A DNA stretch of 64,000 nt from an uncultured Pelagibacteraceae bacterium (GTDB lineage: Bacteria > Pseudomonadota > Alphaproteobacteria > Pelagibacterales > Pelagibacteraceae). Under the pieces are notes generated by a model, which saw only the letters and a program-made list of their open reading frames with translations, searched no databases and was not told the DNA's origin. Position 1 is the first letter of the stretch. Each line of letters begins with the position of its first letter. Location of the stretch: contig CABYIV010000001.1 in assembly GCA_902519255.1 (NCBI GenBank), forward strand, positions 1 to 64,000, written 5' to 3'. Below are positions 62,209-64,000 of the stretch, one piece after another. A program made the translations under genes and the position numbers.

Positions 62209-64000
62209 TATTTTAAAACTTCTCTTTTACCTACATGATTAGCTTTACTTACTTCACCATTTAATTCCATTTGATCAATGATCCTCGCAGCTCTATTATA
62301 TCCTATTTGTAGTTTTCTTTGCAAAAATGAGGTAGACGCTTTTCTTTCTGATTTAATTATTTCCAATGCTTCATTATACAATTCATCAGTATCAGAATTA
62401 TCTTTATTTTTTTCACCAATTTCTTTCTCGTCAGCAAAATTCAAAATTTCATCAACATAGTCTGGCTCTGCCTGATTTCTTAAAAAGTTATTTACTTTAT
62501 CTATTTCAATTTCTGAAACGTAGGGCGCATGTATCCTTGTGATTCTATTTGCTGAAGACATATATAGCATATCTCCTTTCCCCAAGAGTTGCTCAGCTCC
62601 TTGCTCTCCTAAAATTGTTCTACTATCAATTTTAGAGGTTACTTGGAATGAAATACGAGTAGGAAAATTAGCTTTTATTGTTCCAGTTATTACGTCTACG
62701 CTCGGCCTCTGTGTGGCCATTATTATATGAATTCCAGCTGCTCTAGCCATTTGTGATAGTTTTTGAATATAGTTTTCAATTTCTTTTCCAGCTACCAACA
62801 TGAGATCTGACATTTCATCAACTATTACAACAATGTAAGGCATCTTAACTTTATGCTTCTCGTTATATCCATTAATGTTCCTCACACCCACTTTTGTCAT
62901 TAACCTGTATCTACTTTCCATTTCTTTAACTACCCAACCCAAAACAGATGCTGCTTTTTTTGCTTCAGTAATAACAGGACATAATAAATGCGGTATCCCT
63001 TCATAGGTTGAAAGTTCAAGCATTTTTGGATCGATCAAAATAAATTTACAGACGTCTGGTGTATGTTTGTAAATGAGTGATAGGATAATTGTATTAATGC
63101 ATACTGATTTCCCTGAACCAGTAGTTCCCGCTATTAATAAATGAGGCATTGAACTTAAATCACTAGTTATTGGTTCTCCAGATATACTTTTACCAAGAGC
63201 AATAGGTAATTTAATTTCTCTTTTTTTAAAATTCTTATCTGAAATTATTTCTCTTAAAAAAACATTTTCTCTGGATATCTTTGGTAGTTCAATACCAACA
63301 GTATTACTTCCAGGTATCGTGGCTATTCTTGCAGATTCTGAACTTGTATTTCTAGCAATATCTTCTGCTAAATTTATTATTTTGGAAACTTTAACCCCAG
63401 CCGCAGGCTCAAATTCATTAAGCGAAACAACTGGTCCATGACTTATTTTTTTTATTTTTCCTTCTACACCAAAATCTAGAAGTATTTTTTCTAAACCTTC
63501 TGAATCTATTTTAACATCATCCTTTTTATTAGAGCCTTTTTCTGGTTTTTTTAAAAAATCGATTAATGGTAATTTAATTTTTACATCACTTAAAACTGAT
63601 TTGTTATTAGAAAACAAATCTTCTTGAACAGGAGGTTCCTTAGATCTTTCAATTATAGTATTTCCTTTAAAAGTATTTTCTTGAGAAATTAAATTGTCTT
63701 GTTTTGATGAAAACAGTTTTTTTATCATAGTTAACGAACCTAAAATATGAGTAATTTTGAAATTACTGCTTAGCAAAAAAAATAATAAAATAAAAAATAT
63801 TAATAAATAGTAACTCACTGTTTGATTAATTTTCAAAAAATCCGTAATTACAGTTTCTGACATTAAATCACCAACAAAACCGTTGTTCCCATTTATTATT
63901 AACCAATAGGTTTCCTTATGAAAAATACTAAAGAAAAATGTTGCAATAATAGTGTAAAGAATTATGAAAAAAGTATTTTCTATAATAATAATAAATTTTT
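62208..64000 (-). CDS. ftsK: DNA translocase FtsK (runs off the right edge)
   Basis: PHLLIAGTTGSGKSVCINTIILSL; MATQRPSVDVITGTIKANFPTRISFQV; gamma domain. The frame stays open upstream of 63863 (...FFSIFHKETYWLIINGNNGFVGDLMSETV), so the track start is internal. Confidence 0.97.
   Translation of the reverse strand, partial: KFIIIIENTFFIILYTIIATFFFSIFHKETYWLIINGNNGFVGDLMSETVITDFLKINQTVSYYLLIFFILLFFLLSSNFKITHILGSLTMIKKLFSSKQDNLISQENTFKGNTIIERSKEPPVQEDLFSNNKSVLSDVKIKLPLIDFLKKPEKGSNKKDDVKIDSEGLEKILLDFGVEGKIKKISHGPVVSLNEFEPAAGVKVSKIINLAEDIARNTSSESARIATIPGSNTVGIELPKISRENVFLREIISDKNFKKREIKLPIALGKSISGEPITSDLSSMPHLLIAGTTGSGKSVCINTIILSLIYKHTPDVCKFILIDPKMLELSTYEGIPHLLCPVITEAKKAASVLGWVVKEMESRYRLMTKVGVRNINGYNEKHKVKMPYIVVIVDEMSDLMLVAGKEIENYIQKLSQMARAAGIHIIMATQRPSVDVITGTIKANFPTRISFQVTSKIDSRTILGEQGAEQLLGKGDMLYMSSANRITRIHAPYVSEIEIDKVNNFLRNQAEPDYVDEILNFADEKEIGEKNKDNSDTDELYNEALEIIKSERKASTSFLQRKLQIGYNRAARIIDQMELNGEVSKANHVGKREVLK

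Noticed and set aside
1-64000. CRISPR arrays, restriction-modification, toxin-antitoxin modules, prophage structural genes, integrases or transposases
   Set aside because: None seen on reading the sequence and ORF products; no regularly spaced repeats and no recombinase gene within the window.

Overview
The window looks like a streamlined, very AT-rich alphaproteobacterial chromosome segment, most likely SAR11/Pelagibacterales, judging from gene content, alphaproteobacterial synteny and the major porin. Most of it is dense core genome: lnt-ybeY-phoH-miaB-fur-tsaB; grpE-dnaK-dnaJ-dapB-nth; leuS-lptE-holA; parB-parA-rsmG-mnmG-mnmE; rho-hemJ-hemH-hemE; ppsR-maf-aroE-coaE-dnaQ-secB; hslUV; hisBHAFE; ftsK-lolA. 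The hemE|ppsR intergenic region has DnaA-box-like motifs and is a strong oriC candidate. Two parS-like palindromes lie inside rsmG and mnmG. The accessory zone is about 54.2-60.8 kb: two truncated tRNA(CAU) fragments with a shared 19-bp core flank a trypsin-like protease gene, paired GATCACA heptamers at 11-bp spacing lie on each side of that gene, and a TRAP transporter and three tandem type IV pilin genes follow. Two short genes missing from the ORF track were found by reading the sequence: a 42-aa ArfA-like ribosome rescue factor (21088..21216, minus) and a 50-aa membrane protein after hisE (54209..54361, plus). All calls were made by eye, with no database search.
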